A DNA stretch of 64,000 nucleotides, taken from contig NZ_CP015106.1 of NCBI RefSeq assembly GCF_002214565.1, positions 186,001 through 250,000 of the forward strand, in the 5' to 3' direction. This DNA is from Thermococcus radiotolerans. GTDB lineage: Archaea > Methanobacteriota_B > Thermococci > Thermococcales > Thermococcaceae. Under the pieces are notes generated by a model. That model saw nothing but the letters and a program-made list of their open reading frames with translations, ran no database searches and had not been told where the DNA came from. Both the position numbers and the translations under genes were made by a program. Below, piece by piece: positions 36,734 through 45,469 of this stretch (position 1 is the first letter of the stretch; each line of letters starts with the position of its first letter).

Positions 36734-36979
36734 TCAGAGCTTTCTGGTCTCCCATATTACCTTCCCATCCTTTCTGACGACCTTCAGGATGCGGTGATAC
36801 GGTATCTGGGCGTCCCCGACGAAGAAGTAGCCGTGACCGAGCTCTATCATCTCGACGGGGATTTTCTTGACATCGCCGTAGGCACCGCGGTGCTCTATGA
36901 TGACATAGTAATCACCCTCGTCCTCTCTGGGGTCGTACTTGAGCTTCGCCAGAACCTCCTTCACGGAGCCCTTCCGCAT
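36734..36979 (-). CDS. DUF504 (UPF0248) family protein
   Basis: An 81-residue protein with the DUF504 pattern: VKEVLAKLKYDPRE at the start, VIIEHRGA.GDVKKIP in the middle, and IPYHRILKVVRKDGKVIWETRK at the end. Some family members are annotated as RNA-binding or fused to RNA-repair proteins; here it stands alone. ATG 36979 overlaps the stop of the MBL gene by one base (TGATG), indicating translational coupling. A GTG 9 bases upstream is a less likely start. Confidence 0.82.
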   Translation of the reverse strand: MRKGSVKEVLAKLKYDPREDEGDYYVIIEHRGAYGDVKKIPVEMIELGHGYFFVGDAQIPYHRILKVVRKDGKVIWETRKL

Positions 36980-37698
36980 CAGAGCCACCCCAAGATTTCG
37001 TCGATGTTCTCTCTCCAGTCCTTTATGACCCAGCCATGCCCCGGAAGGCCGAAGTCAACGTCGTAATCCCTGAGCCTTTCGAGGCTCTCCTGGAGCTTCC
37101 ATCCGTTTCCGGTCGGCAAATCCGTCCTGCCAACCGTGCCGTTAAAGACTGTATCCCCTGTGAACATGATCCGGGTTTCACCATCGTCGAGGTAGAGGCA
37201 CGAACTCCCCGCCGTGTGGCCGGGCGTGTGGATCAGCTCAAGCTCCAGGGAGCCGACTTTGAGCGAATCGCCCTCCATCATGTGGAGATCAACCTTCTGT
37301 GGTTCGAACCTCCTTCCGTAAGAATAGGCCAGAATCACGTAGTCGTTTCCATTCTCCAGTATTTTCGCTGTGATTTCGTGGGCGGCGAAGAGAACCTCTA
37401 TGCCCTTCCCCTTCAGCCAGTTCGCCAGGGCCATGTTCCCGCCCACGTGGTCGAAGTGCTCGTGGGTGTTGAATATCGTGACCCTCTCGACGCCGTTGAG
37501 GAGGCCTTCCCTCTCCCAGATCTCGGCGTAGACGTGCCAGTTAACGCCAGTGCCGGTGTCCACTACGAGGGCCTCCCTCCCGTCCCTCACAAGGTAGACG
37601 TTCGAGTCCCAGCCTATGCCCCTCAGCATCATGGTGTGGGGAGGAATCTCGACGGGCACCAGCTCCCTCGGGAACTCCTCGATGGAGCTTATCCTCAC
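36979..37698 (-). CDS. MBL-fold metallo-hydrolase
   Basis: A 239-residue metallo-beta-lactamase fold enzyme. Metal ligands are visible in THEHFDHVGGN, HTPGHTAGS, FTGDTVF and the final GLPGHGWVI. The layout resembles glyoxalase II/persulfide dioxygenase-like hydrolases; substrate unknown. The GTG start at 37698 is chosen because GGAGGTGA precedes it by a few bases. The frame extends 28 codons upstream through a proline-rich stretch without family similarity. It forms an operon with DUF504. Confidence 0.85.
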   Translation of the reverse strand: MRISSIEEFPRELVPVEIPPHTMMLRGIGWDSNVYLVRDGREALVVDTGTGVNWHVYAEIWEREGLLNGVERVTIFNTHEHFDHVGGNMALANWLKGKGIEVLFAAHEITAKILENGNDYVILAYSYGRRFEPQKVDLHMMEGDSLKVGSLELELIHTPGHTAGSSCLYLDDGETRIMFTGDTVFNGTVGRTDLPTGNGWKLQESLERLRDYDVDFGLPGHGWVIKDWRENIDEILGWL

Positions 37699-37806
37699 GC
37701 TTTCACCTCCAAAAGGGGCTCGAGGGGGGACCGCCTCCTCATACGGGGAGCAAACCCCGTCGGGAGGGGTTAAACTCTTCATCGCCCTATCTGTTTACGC
37801 GGGGAT

Positions 37807-37816
37807 GTTTATAAAC
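37807..37816 (+). promoter_or_regulatory. TATA box for the M20 peptidase gene
   Basis: GTTTATAAAC, itself a short palindrome, is located 32 bases before the ATG at 37848. Confidence 0.6.
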
Positions 37817-37847
37817 TCAACCGCGAAGGTTGAATTAGGTGACCCAA

Positions 37848-38903
37848 ATGAAAACCGAGCGCGCGAAGGAGATACTCCTTCAGCTTTTGAAGATACCCTC
37901 CCCATCGGGAGAGGAAGACAGGATAATGCTCCACATCATGGAGTTTCTGCACAAACTGGACTACGACGTCCACATCGAGAGCGACGGGCAGATAATAGAC
38001 CTCGTCGTTAACCCCGAGGCCGAGCTCTTCTACGAGGTTCACATCGACACGATACCGATCCGCGCGAAGCCCTTCGTGAGGGGCAACATAGTCTATGGAA
38101 CCGGCTCGAGCGACATAAAGGGCGGTGCCGCTGCCATACTCCTCATGCTCGAGAATCTCCGCAAGGAAGGGAAGGAACTCAACGTCGGCATCGTCTTCGT
38201 CAGCGATGAGGAGCTTGGGGGCAGGGGGAGCGCCCTCTTCATGGAGAGGTATAAGCCGAAGATGGCCGTCGTCTTAGAGCCGACCGATTTGGAAGTCCAC
38301 ATCGCCCACGCCGGCAACATCGAGGCCTACTTTGAAGTTGACGGCAAAGAAGCCCACGGTGCCTGTCCAGAGAGCGGCATCAACGCTATAGAGGAGACCT
38401 ACAAGATGCTCGAGGAGATGAAGAAGCTCGAGCCCTTCAAGGCCAAGGGCAAGTACTTCGACCCGCACATAGGCATCCAGGAGCTCGTCTGCGAGAACCC
38501 CGTCTACCTCATCCCCGCCCTCTGCCGCGGCCGGCTTGAGGCGAGGCTCCTGCCCGATCAGGAAGTCGAGGACATACTCGACCTGCTCGACCCCATATTC
38601 GACGAGTACACGCTGAAGTACGAGTACACCGAGATATGGGACGGCTACGAGCTTGAGCCAGATGAGGAAATCGTCCAGCTTGCCAAAAAGGCCATGAAAG
38701 TCACGGACATAGACGAGTTCGGCGGAATGAGAAGTTGGACAGACGCCATAAACTTCATGTACAACGGCACCAAGACGATAGTCTTCGGGCCCGGCAACCT
38801 CGACATCTCACACACAAAGAACGAGCACATCGACGTCAGGGACGTGGTAACTGCCAGCGAGTTTTTGAAGGCTCTCAACGAGATTTACGGGAAGGGCGAG
38901 TGA
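37848..38903 (+). CDS. M20-family metallopeptidase/deacylase (ArgE/DapE/LysK-like)
   Basis: A 351-residue dizinc hydrolase. Metal-site motifs: YEVHIDTIP (His and Asp), YGTGSSDIKGG (bridging Asp), FVSDEELGGRG (catalytic Glu pair), VLEPTDL and a C-terminal SHTKNEHIDV (His). In Thermococcales one homologue (LysK) releases lysine or ornithine from the LysW carrier. The present gene is not next to other lys genes, so a general aminoacylase or carboxypeptidase role is equally possible. ATG 37848 follows AGGTGA. Confidence 0.85.
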   Translation: MKTERAKEILLQLLKIPSPSGEEDRIMLHIMEFLHKLDYDVHIESDGQIIDLVVNPEAELFYEVHIDTIPIRAKPFVRGNIVYGTGSSDIKGGAAAILLMLENLRKEGKELNVGIVFVSDEELGGRGSALFMERYKPKMAVVLEPTDLEVHIAHAGNIEAYFEVDGKEAHGACPESGINAIEETYKMLEEMKKLEPFKAKGKYFDPHIGIQELVCENPVYLIPALCRGRLEARLLPDQEVEDILDLLDPIFDEYTLKYEYTEIWDGYELEPDEEIVQLAKKAMKVTDIDEFGGMRSWTDAINFMYNGTKTIVFGPGNLDISHTKNEHIDVRDVVTASEFLKALNEIYGKGE

Positions 38904-38906
38904 GCA

Positions 38907-38923
38907 TTTCTTTTTCCCTTTTT
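38907..38923 (+). terminator. T-rich terminator between convergent M20 peptidase and helicase genes
   Basis: TTTCTTTTTCCCTTTTT follows the peptidase stop by four bases. About 45 bases later the convergent helicase gene ends. Confidence 0.45.
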
Positions 38924-38969
38924 GACCCAACCTTTTTAAGCAGGACCCCCCACCAGTAACTGGTGGGGG

Positions 38970-41738
38970 TTACTCCTCTCCTTCCTTCTCCTCCTTCCTA
39001 TCCACCCAGAAGCGCCTCGTCCTTATGAACTGCCGCTCCCTCTCCATGAGGGCGACGAGCAGGGCGTCCCCTTTGTACTGGGCCAGAATCCTCGCCGCCG
39101 TGTCAGGACCGGTGCCGTAGCTGGCCAGAGCCAAAACCGCCTCGAACCCGTAGGAATCTACGAGGTCTGCAGCCTTCAGCAGCTTTCTGTAGGTTCTCTC
39201 CTCCTTCCGCTCCAGCGGCTTCCCGTGGCGAACCTTCTCCAGAACGGGAAGAAACTCTTCCGCGTCAATCGGATGGGCAACGGCAAGCATCTTCGAGCCG
39301 CAGCGCGGACACTGCCTCAGCTTTACGTTTTGGAGCCTTGCGACCTTTGTTTTCGAGTGCCAGCCGCAGTTGGTGCAGACCAAGACGACTTCGTGGTCGA
39401 GCAGTCTCTTCCTGAACAGCTCCAGTATCTCGTCCCTCTCCAGGACGCCGGAGAGCAGGAACTCACCGCCAACGGTCATGTTGAGCCTGGCCAGCGTTGA
39501 CGGCTCCCTCCTAAGCTCGGTTTTCACCCTCATCGTGCCCCTCTTGAGCATCTCAAGAACCAGCCCCCCCTTCCTAACGTCCACCTTGTCGTGGTACAGC
39601 TCGCTGAGGGTTTCCCTCTCCACCACGGTGCCCTCGAAGAGCCTCTCGATTCTCCTTATCCTGGCGTCCCTCCTCAAAGCCCCGAACCGTTTCGCCACGT
39701 TCAGCATTCTCCACCGGTAGGCGTGTGAATCCCTCATGGCGCGGGAAACGATGAACTCCAGGCTCTCTGGTTCTTGGTAGAGGTAGCCCTTTACCTCCTC
39801 CGGGTTCAGCTGGAACGGCGTCTTGAATACTATCGCGTGGGCCTGGGAACGGACGGAGAAAACCCTCCCGTAGCGCAGGATCAGGAACGAGTGAACCAGC
39901 CGTCCGAGGGCCTCGTTGGCCCTGTTCCCAAAATCGGCGTGTATGACGAGCGCCTTGGGCGTGCTCTCGACGACGATATCGCGGTCGGTTGAGAAGGGTT
40001 CGTCCTTGATTTCCTCGAAGGCCCTCCCCAGTTCCTCCTCGCTGAACTCGATCCCCTCCAAAAGCCCTTTTGCCTTCTCGAAGTCGAAACTTAGCTCCCT
40101 CTTCAGCCTGCCGACGTCGAGGGCAACGCTGAACGGAACGGGGATCATCTCACCCCCCCAGCTCGGTATCGCGCTCTCAAGGCTCTTGCTCTCCCTGACC
40201 TTCAAGAGTCTCGCCTCGTCATCTATTTTGAGCACAATCCAGCTCCGTCCGTTCATTACGAAGTCCATGCCTTCCTCCAAATCCATGACGAAGCTCTCGT
40301 CGAGCCTGCCTATGACGTGGCCGCTCCCCGCGTCGAAGACCCGCCAGGAGACCTCGTCCGGAATCGTTGAGAGGTTCTCGTAGTAGTACTGGAATGCCCC
40401 GCGCCTCAGGTAGAGAAGGCCGCTCTCCTCGTCGTAGCCTATCAGCCTGGCATCCTCCAAAACGCGGAGAACGTCGAGGTAATCGCTCCAGCTCAAATCA
40501 CGGTAAATGTAGGCCCTCTTTGCTATCTCGTAGGGCCTCTCGCGAGACAGTCTTTTATACTCGATGAGAAGGCCGACGACGAAATGGGCTAAAACGTCCA
40601 GCCCTCCCATCGGCTCGACCGCCTCAAAGCGGCCTTCGAGGGCGTGCTTCGCTATGACGAGGCTCTGAAGGTAATCCTCGACGTTGGAGGTTATGACGTA
40701 GCCCTCGCTCACCTCGCCTATCCTGTGCCTTGCCCTTCCAACGCGCTGGACGAGCCTGTTCACCTGCCTCGGGCTCATGTACTGAATCACAACATCAACG
40801 TCGCCTATGTCTATGCCCAGCTCCATTGAGGAAGTACATATCAGGGCCTTGATTTTACCTTCCTTCAGCGCCCTCTCCGCTTTAACGCGCGCCTCCCTCG
40901 AAAGCGAGCCGTGGTGAACCTCGACCGGCTTCCCCCAGGCCTTGAGGCGATGTGCCAAAATCTCCGCGAACTGGCGCGTATTGGTGAATATGAGGGCCTT
41001 TCCGTGCTTCTCAACTATCTCCCAGAGGAGCCTAAGCCTCGCCGCTATCTCGGGTGAGAGGCTCAGCTCTTTAGCTAACTCCATGTCCCTCTCACCGGGC
41101 TTCGGATAGAGGACGTGGAAGTGGTAGTTCTTCCTCCAGCTCGGCTTCACTATGACGTCCGCCTTCAGCCACTCCCTCACCTCTTCCTCGTTGCCCACCG
41201 TCGCCGTCATGCCTATTCTCTTGAAGTCCGCAATCTCGGCCAGGCGCTCAAGGCCGAGGAGGAGCTGCGCACCGCGCTTGTTGTCCACCAGCTCGGCTAT
41301 CTCATCGACGATGACGAACCTCACGTTCTCAAGGTGTTCCCTGAGGGACTTGACAGTCAGAATCACCCCGAGGGTTTCGGGGGTTATGATGAGCATCTGC
41401 GGAGGGTTCTTCGTCTGCTTCGCCTTCCTGTAGGCCGAGGTGTCGCCGTGTCTGACCTCAACGGTTATTCCGAGCTTCTGACCCCACCATTCGAGTCTCT
41501 CAAGCAGGTCTCTGTTGAGGGCCTTGAGAGGTGCGATGTAGAGTGCAGAAATAGGTTTAAGTCCATCCTCAAGGATTTCGTTGAAGACGGGCAGAACGGC
41601 CGCTTCGGTTTTCCCCGAGCCGGTGGGGGCGATGATCAGGACGCTCCTCCCCGAACTAACCTCGCGGAATGCCCCCATCTGAACCTCGTTGAGCCTTCCG
41701 AAGCGCTCCCTGATGGCCTTTCTCAGGAGGAGATGCAT
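38970..41738 (-). CDS. Lhr-type superfamily 2 ATP-dependent helicase
   Basis: A 922-residue SF2 helicase. Visible motifs: motif I (APTGSGKTEA), II (VDEIAEL, a DEIA variant of DEAH), III (TATVG), IV/V (LICTSSMELGIDIGDVD) and VI (QRVGRARHR). The Lhr winged-helix and beta-bundle core follows. Near the C-terminus is a zinc-binding CTNCGWHS...CPRCGSK pair, then a helical tail. This matches archaeal Lhr-core enzymes (aLhr1/aLhr2), linked to DNA repair or annealing of structured nucleic acids. ATG 41738 (MHLLLRKAIRERFG) is chosen; the frame extends 35 codons upstream into the divergent promoter. Confidence 0.9.
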   Translation of the reverse strand: MHLLLRKAIRERFGRLNEVQMGAFREVSSGRSVLIIAPTGSGKTEAAVLPVFNEILEDGLKPISALYIAPLKALNRDLLERLEWWGQKLGITVEVRHGDTSAYRKAKQTKNPPQMLIITPETLGVILTVKSLREHLENVRFVIVDEIAELVDNKRGAQLLLGLERLAEIADFKRIGMTATVGNEEEVREWLKADVIVKPSWRKNYHFHVLYPKPGERDMELAKELSLSPEIAARLRLLWEIVEKHGKALIFTNTRQFAEILAHRLKAWGKPVEVHHGSLSREARVKAERALKEGKIKALICTSSMELGIDIGDVDVVIQYMSPRQVNRLVQRVGRARHRIGEVSEGYVITSNVEDYLQSLVIAKHALEGRFEAVEPMGGLDVLAHFVVGLLIEYKRLSRERPYEIAKRAYIYRDLSWSDYLDVLRVLEDARLIGYDEESGLLYLRRGAFQYYYENLSTIPDEVSWRVFDAGSGHVIGRLDESFVMDLEEGMDFVMNGRSWIVLKIDDEARLLKVRESKSLESAIPSWGGEMIPVPFSVALDVGRLKRELSFDFEKAKGLLEGIEFSEEELGRAFEEIKDEPFSTDRDIVVESTPKALVIHADFGNRANEALGRLVHSFLILRYGRVFSVRSQAHAIVFKTPFQLNPEEVKGYLYQEPESLEFIVSRAMRDSHAYRWRMLNVAKRFGALRRDARIRRIERLFEGTVVERETLSELYHDKVDVRKGGLVLEMLKRGTMRVKTELRREPSTLARLNMTVGGEFLLSGVLERDEILELFRKRLLDHEVVLVCTNCGWHSKTKVARLQNVKLRQCPRCGSKMLAVAHPIDAEEFLPVLEKVRHGKPLERKEERTYRKLLKAADLVDSYGFEAVLALASYGTGPDTAARILAQYKGDALLVALMERERQFIRTRRFWVDRKEEKEGEE

Positions 41739-41783
41739 GATGGAAAATGAGCAGGGTGGTTTATAAGCCCAACCACCGTTAGA

Positions 41784-41813
41784 TTTATAAACGATATATC
41801 GTTCGATACATCG
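41784..41813 (+). promoter_or_regulatory. TATA box with overlapping palindromic operator for the MFS exporter
   Basis: TTTATAAA at 41784-41791 is overlapped by AACGATATATCGTT (41790-41803), a perfect 14-base palindrome, followed by CGATACATCG at 41804-41813. A repressor bound there would block the promoter and transcription start. On the other strand CTTATAAACC (41759-41768) is placed to serve the divergent helicase gene. Confidence 0.6.
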
Positions 41814-41823
41814 GTGATAGAAG

Positions 41824-43302
41824 ATGGAGGTCACGAAGAACAACGGAACCTACGACATGGCCTACGCCAAGCGGGCGATGCTGGTGGTGGTCATTCTCCC
41901 ACTGCTTGTCATGTACACCGAGGCGATGCTCACTCCAGCACTGCCGACGATACAGAAGGAGTTCGGAATAAACCCCAACGACGTCAGCTGGGTGCTGACC
42001 ATCTACCTCCTCGTCGGAACGGTAAGTGCCGCCATACTCGGCAAGCTCGGCGACATGTACGGCAAGAAGAGGATGTTTCTGGTCGCCCTGGGCTTCTACA
42101 CGCTCGGAGTTATCCTCAACGGCTTCGCACCGAGCTTTCAGTGGCTCCTCGTGTCGCGCGGAATTCAGGGCCTTGGGATGGCCATATTCCCGTTAGCGTT
42201 CAGCCTCGTCCGTGAGGAATTCCCGCCCGAGATGGTGCCGCAGGTTCAGGGGATGATAAGCGCCATGTTTGGAGTTGGTATGGTTATCGCGCTTCCCCTT
42301 GGAGCTTACGTAACCCAGAACTTCGGATGGCGCTGGACGTACCACTCGGCGGCACCTTTCGCGGTTCTCATGTTCATCCTCGCATGGAGGGTTCTCCGCG
42401 AGAGCCGCTACGTGAACCCCGGAAAGCTCGACTGGCCCGGGGCGCTCTTCCTGGTCTGGGCCGTCGTGCCGGCCCTGGTAGCGGTGACTAGGGCACCCAC
42501 CGTCGGCTGGAGGGCGGAGCAGACGCTCGTGCTCTTCGGAGTGTCCATCGTTGGAGTCATCGCGCTCTACCTCTGGGAGAAGAGAGCCGACAACCCGCTG
42601 ATCCCGCTCGACATAATATCCTCCAGAAACCCTGCCATAGTGAACCTCGGCATAATGTTCGCGGCCTTCGGAATATCCATGATGAGCCAAGCGAACACCT
42701 ACATCTTCCAGATGAAGCCGCCCTACGGCTTTGGCAAGACGATACTCGAAAGCGGCCTGCTCATGACCCCGATGGCCGGCGTCATGCTGGTCGTGGCTCC
42801 CCTGGCAGGCAAACTGATGCCCAAGATAGGTGCGAAGCCCCTGGCCATAACCGGTGCCCTAACGGCGAGTGCCGGCCTGGCCCTGCTCTCCCAGTACGCC
42901 ACCCAGCTCTCCCTCACCCAGTTCGTGGCCCTCATAACGGTCGTCGGGGCCGGAATAACCCTCATGAACGTCTCCTTCATCAACGTGCTGGTGTTCTCGG
43001 TTCCGCCGAGGGTCATGGGAGTTGCCACCGGAGCGAACGGCCTGTTCAGAAACTTCGGCTCGACCTGGGGACCGGCCATAGCGGGAACAGTCATGAGCAC
43101 CTACTACATACTCGTTCACATCCCCCAGATTCCGGTGCCCATCAAGATACCGACGGAGAAGGCCTACGAGGTGCTCTTCGGCACTTCGGCCCTCGTCTAC
43201 CTATTCCTCGCCCTGCTCAGCCTGGCCATCGTGGAGGTCATGAAGGGTGGAAAGATACACGAGGTCGAGAACGAGGGAGAAAAGGAAATAACTGTCGGCT
43301 GA
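41824..43302 (+). CDS. MFS transporter, DHA2-like multidrug exporter family
   Basis: A 492-residue integral membrane protein with about 14 membrane segments. The MFS motif A appears as GKLGDMYGKKRMFLV after the second helix, and LTPALPTIQKEFG in the first loop is characteristic of the DHA2 (EmrB/QacA-like) group. It would export toxic compounds using the proton or sodium gradient; substrate unknown. The palindromic operator upstream suggests induction by a ligand-responsive repressor. No TetR or MarR gene sits beside it. Confidence 0.9.
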   Translation: MEVTKNNGTYDMAYAKRAMLVVVILPLLVMYTEAMLTPALPTIQKEFGINPNDVSWVLTIYLLVGTVSAAILGKLGDMYGKKRMFLVALGFYTLGVILNGFAPSFQWLLVSRGIQGLGMAIFPLAFSLVREEFPPEMVPQVQGMISAMFGVGMVIALPLGAYVTQNFGWRWTYHSAAPFAVLMFILAWRVLRESRYVNPGKLDWPGALFLVWAVVPALVAVTRAPTVGWRAEQTLVLFGVSIVGVIALYLWEKRADNPLIPLDIISSRNPAIVNLGIMFAAFGISMMSQANTYIFQMKPPYGFGKTILESGLLMTPMAGVMLVVAPLAGKLMPKIGAKPLAITGALTASAGLALLSQYATQLSLTQFVALITVVGAGITLMNVSFINVLVFSVPPRVMGVATGANGLFRNFGSTWGPAIAGTVMSTYYILVHIPQIPVPIKIPTEKAYEVLFGTSALVYLFLALLSLAIVEVMKGGKIHEVENEGEKEITVG

Positions 43303-43322
43303 TTTCTCTTTTATCCCCTTTT
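43303..43322 (+). terminator. T-rich convergent terminator region
   Basis: TTTCTCTTTTATCCCCTTTT fills the gap between the stops of the MFS and iron-alcohol dehydrogenase genes. Confidence 0.4.
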
Positions 43323-44457
43323 ATTCTCCCCTGTATGCCCTCAGATACAGCTCCCTTATTTCCTCGGGCTTCGGTTCGACGGGATTGAAAGCCACAAGCC
43401 CGTCGCGGTAGGCTTTTTCGGCCATCTCTTCGACCCTCTCGACGAAGATCTCCTCGTCGACCAGCTCCCTCAGCCCTGGAACACCAAGCATCTCGTTGAG
43501 CTCCCTCACGACTTCAATAAGGTCCTTCGCCGTCTGGAAGCCAAGTTCCCTCGCTATCTCAGCGTAGCGCCTCCTCGCGTAGTCGCTCCTCTCAGCGTTG
43601 AACTCCATCACGTAGGGCAGGAATATCGCGTTGAGGAGCCCATGCGGGCCAATCCACGCCGCCTTATGGCTCATCGCGTGGCATAGGCCGAGGCGCGCGT
43701 TGAGGAAGGCTATTCCCGCCATCGTCGCCGCGTAGTGAACCCTCTCCCTGGCATCCTCGTCGCCCCTAACGGAGAGCGGAAGCCACTTGTAAACGGTCTT
43801 TATCGCCTTAATCGCCATGGCATCGCTGAAGGGGTTGGCAACCTTGGTTGTGTAGGCCTCTATCCCGTGGACGAGGACGTCAAGGCCAGAGTTCCGGGCC
43901 ACCTCGGCTGGCATCGTCCTCGGCAGCCGGGGGTCGAGGATGGCCACGTCGGGCGCTATCTCAGGCGTAACGATATTGTATTTGACGCCGCCCTTCTTCA
44001 GCACGCTCGCTCCCGAAACCTCGCTTCCCGCTCCGCTCGTCGAGGGTATCGCTATTAACCTCGTCCTCAGCTTAGGAACCGGCTTCGGCTTTGAAAACCT
44101 GTCTATGAAGGCTATCTCCTCAAAGTTCAGCTCGGGGGCATCGTAGAAGACCTTCAACGCCTTGGTCGTATCGATGACGCTTCCTCCACCAAGAGCAACC
44201 AGAATGTCGGGCTCGAACTCCCTCACCTTGGGCAGGAACTCCTCTATGACCTCGACGCTTGGCTCAGCCGGAAGACCCGCTATCGAGAAGACCTCCGCAC
44301 CGGCCTCCTTCACGTAGTCCTCGGCCTCGCTCAGGAAACCGTGCCTCTTCATCGAACGGGAAGCCAAGATAAGAACACGCTCGTAGCCCCTGGCTTCATT
44401 TGAGAGCTTTTCTAGGGAGCCCTCACCCTCAATGAGTTTCGTCTTCAGCCAGAACAT
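43321..44457 (-). CDS. Iron-containing alcohol dehydrogenase
   Basis: A 378-residue type III alcohol dehydrogenase that interconverts alcohols and aldehydes with NAD(P). The nucleotide-binding loop GGGSVIDTTKAL and the phosphate-side TSGAGSEVSG are present. Iron ligands are expected in GLDVLVHGIEAY (Asp and His), CHAMSHKAA and IGPHGLLNAI (His). Length and motifs agree with the butanol-dehydrogenase-like archaeal group. ATG 44457 follows GGTGGAG. In fermentative Thermococcales such enzymes dispose of reductant. Confidence 0.92.
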   Translation of the reverse strand: MFWLKTKLIEGEGSLEKLSNEARGYERVLILASRSMKRHGFLSEAEDYVKEAGAEVFSIAGLPAEPSVEVIEEFLPKVREFEPDILVALGGGSVIDTTKALKVFYDAPELNFEEIAFIDRFSKPKPVPKLRTRLIAIPSTSGAGSEVSGASVLKKGGVKYNIVTPEIAPDVAILDPRLPRTMPAEVARNSGLDVLVHGIEAYTTKVANPFSDAMAIKAIKTVYKWLPLSVRGDEDARERVHYAATMAGIAFLNARLGLCHAMSHKAAWIGPHGLLNAIFLPYVMEFNAERSDYARRRYAEIARELGFQTAKDLIEVVRELNEMLGVPGLRELVDEEIFVERVEEMAEKAYRDGLVAFNPVEPKPEEIRELYLRAYRGE

Positions 44458-44576
44458 CTCCACCACCGGTGAAGATTGGGTGGATGGGCTTTTAACGTTC
44501 TCGGCCGGATTAACTTCAAGTTCGAAACCTTTCGGTAGAGAAACTCTTTAATCCTTGCCTTTTTAGCCTATATTCG

Positions 44577-44852
44577 ATGCTTGTGAGGGGCAAGGTTATC
44601 GGCGAGAAGGTTACTGCACCCTTTGAGATTCTGAAGACTAAGGAAGGCATCTTCCTCAGGGTCGAACTTCCGGGCGAACCCTTTGAGTACTCGACGGACT
44701 GCTCCTGCCTGGAACCCCTTGAGCTCCTCGGCCTTCTCCTGCCGGCCATAGAAGAGGAAATCGGGGAGATAAAGGGAGTCTTCGTGGAAGAGACGGTTGA
44801 GGAAAAGAGCTCCCCCTTGGGACGGCTCAGGAGAATACTCCGAGGAAAATGA
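44577..44852 (+). CDS. Hypothetical protein, 91 residues
   Basis: Not recognised. Sequence MLVRGKVIGEKVTAPFEIL...FEYSTDCSCLEPLELLG looks like a small beta-rich domain followed by a helical tail rich in Glu, Lys and Arg. Codon use is like that of neighbouring genes. A TATA-like CCTTTTTAGC lies about 25 bases before the ATG, so the transcript may be leaderless. It is transcribed towards the VapBC pair. Confidence 0.6.
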   Translation: MLVRGKVIGEKVTAPFEILKTKEGIFLRVELPGEPFEYSTDCSCLEPLELLGLLLPAIEEEIGEIKGVFVEETVEEKSSPLGRLRRILRGK

Positions 44853-44897
44853 GGAAAACGTTTTATTGGTTGATATCCAAATTTAAACGGTGATGCT

Positions 44898-45062
44898 ATG
44901 CCCCTCTCAGCGAGACGCGTTCAGCTCATGATAACATATCCTCATCTCAAAAGATTCCTCAAAAAAGCCCCCCCTATTGAGGAGGTCAGACGTATCTTGA
45001 AGGACATTGACGGCGAGCTTAGCGATGACATCCTTAAGGAGAGGGATGAGGAGTGGAGGTAG
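44898..45062 (+). CDS. vapB: VapB-like antitoxin, 54 residues
   Basis: A short frame, ATG CCC CTC through TAG, encoding MPLSARRVQLMITYPHLKRF and then a Glu/Asp/Lys-rich helical tail. Its 3' end overlaps the GTG start of the PIN-domain gene by 10 bases, the typical order and coupling of toxin-antitoxin pairs. GGTGATG immediately before it is a good ribosome site, and TTTAAACGG at 44882 may be part of the promoter. The family is not recognised by sequence, so the antitoxin call rests on size, charge and position. Confidence 0.65.
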   Translation: MPLSARRVQLMITYPHLKRFLKKAPPIEEVRRILKDIDGELSDDILKERDEEWR

Positions 45063-45469
45063 CGTTTTTTGATACCAGTGCACTTGTGAAACATTATCAC
45101 ATTGAAAGGGGCAGTTCTATCGTCAACGAGCTCATGGAAAATTACGTCGTTGCGATCTCTGAGCTGGCCATACTTGAGATGACATCTGCACTGAATAGGC
45201 GATTTCTCAGTGGAGAACTCACAAAACGCAAGCTCGAATGGGTTCTTGAGAGGTTCTACTCTGATCTTGAAAACTACGTAGTCGTCACCATCTCAAGCGA
45301 AACCGTTAGCCTTGCAACGTCCCTTGTTCTCAAACACGGGCTTAAAACTCTGGATTCCCTACAACTCGCCTCTGCCCTGAGAATTAAAGACGAGGCCTCG
45401 ATTTTTGTCACCTTTGATGAAAGATTGAAAAACGCCGCAGAAAAAGAAGGCTTCACAGTTCTTCCTTGA
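45053..45469 (+). CDS. vapC: PIN-domain ribonuclease toxin VapC
   Basis: A 138-residue PIN domain. The acidic metal-binding residues are Asp7 (FFDTSALVKHY), Glu42 (LAILEMTSAL), Asp101 (TLDSLQLASAL) and Asp122 (FVTFDERL), all present, so the nuclease is probably active. VapC toxins cleave tRNA or rRNA when freed from VapB. The 3' end overlaps the convergent mtnA gene by 17 bases. Base composition is slightly more AT-rich than flanking genes, consistent with a mobile module. Confidence 0.9.
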   Translation: MEVAFFDTSALVKHYHIERGSSIVNELMENYVVAISELAILEMTSALNRRFLSGELTKRKLEWVLERFYSDLENYVVVTISSETVSLATSLVLKHGLKTLDSLQLASALRIKDEASIFVTFDERLKNAAEKEGFTVLP

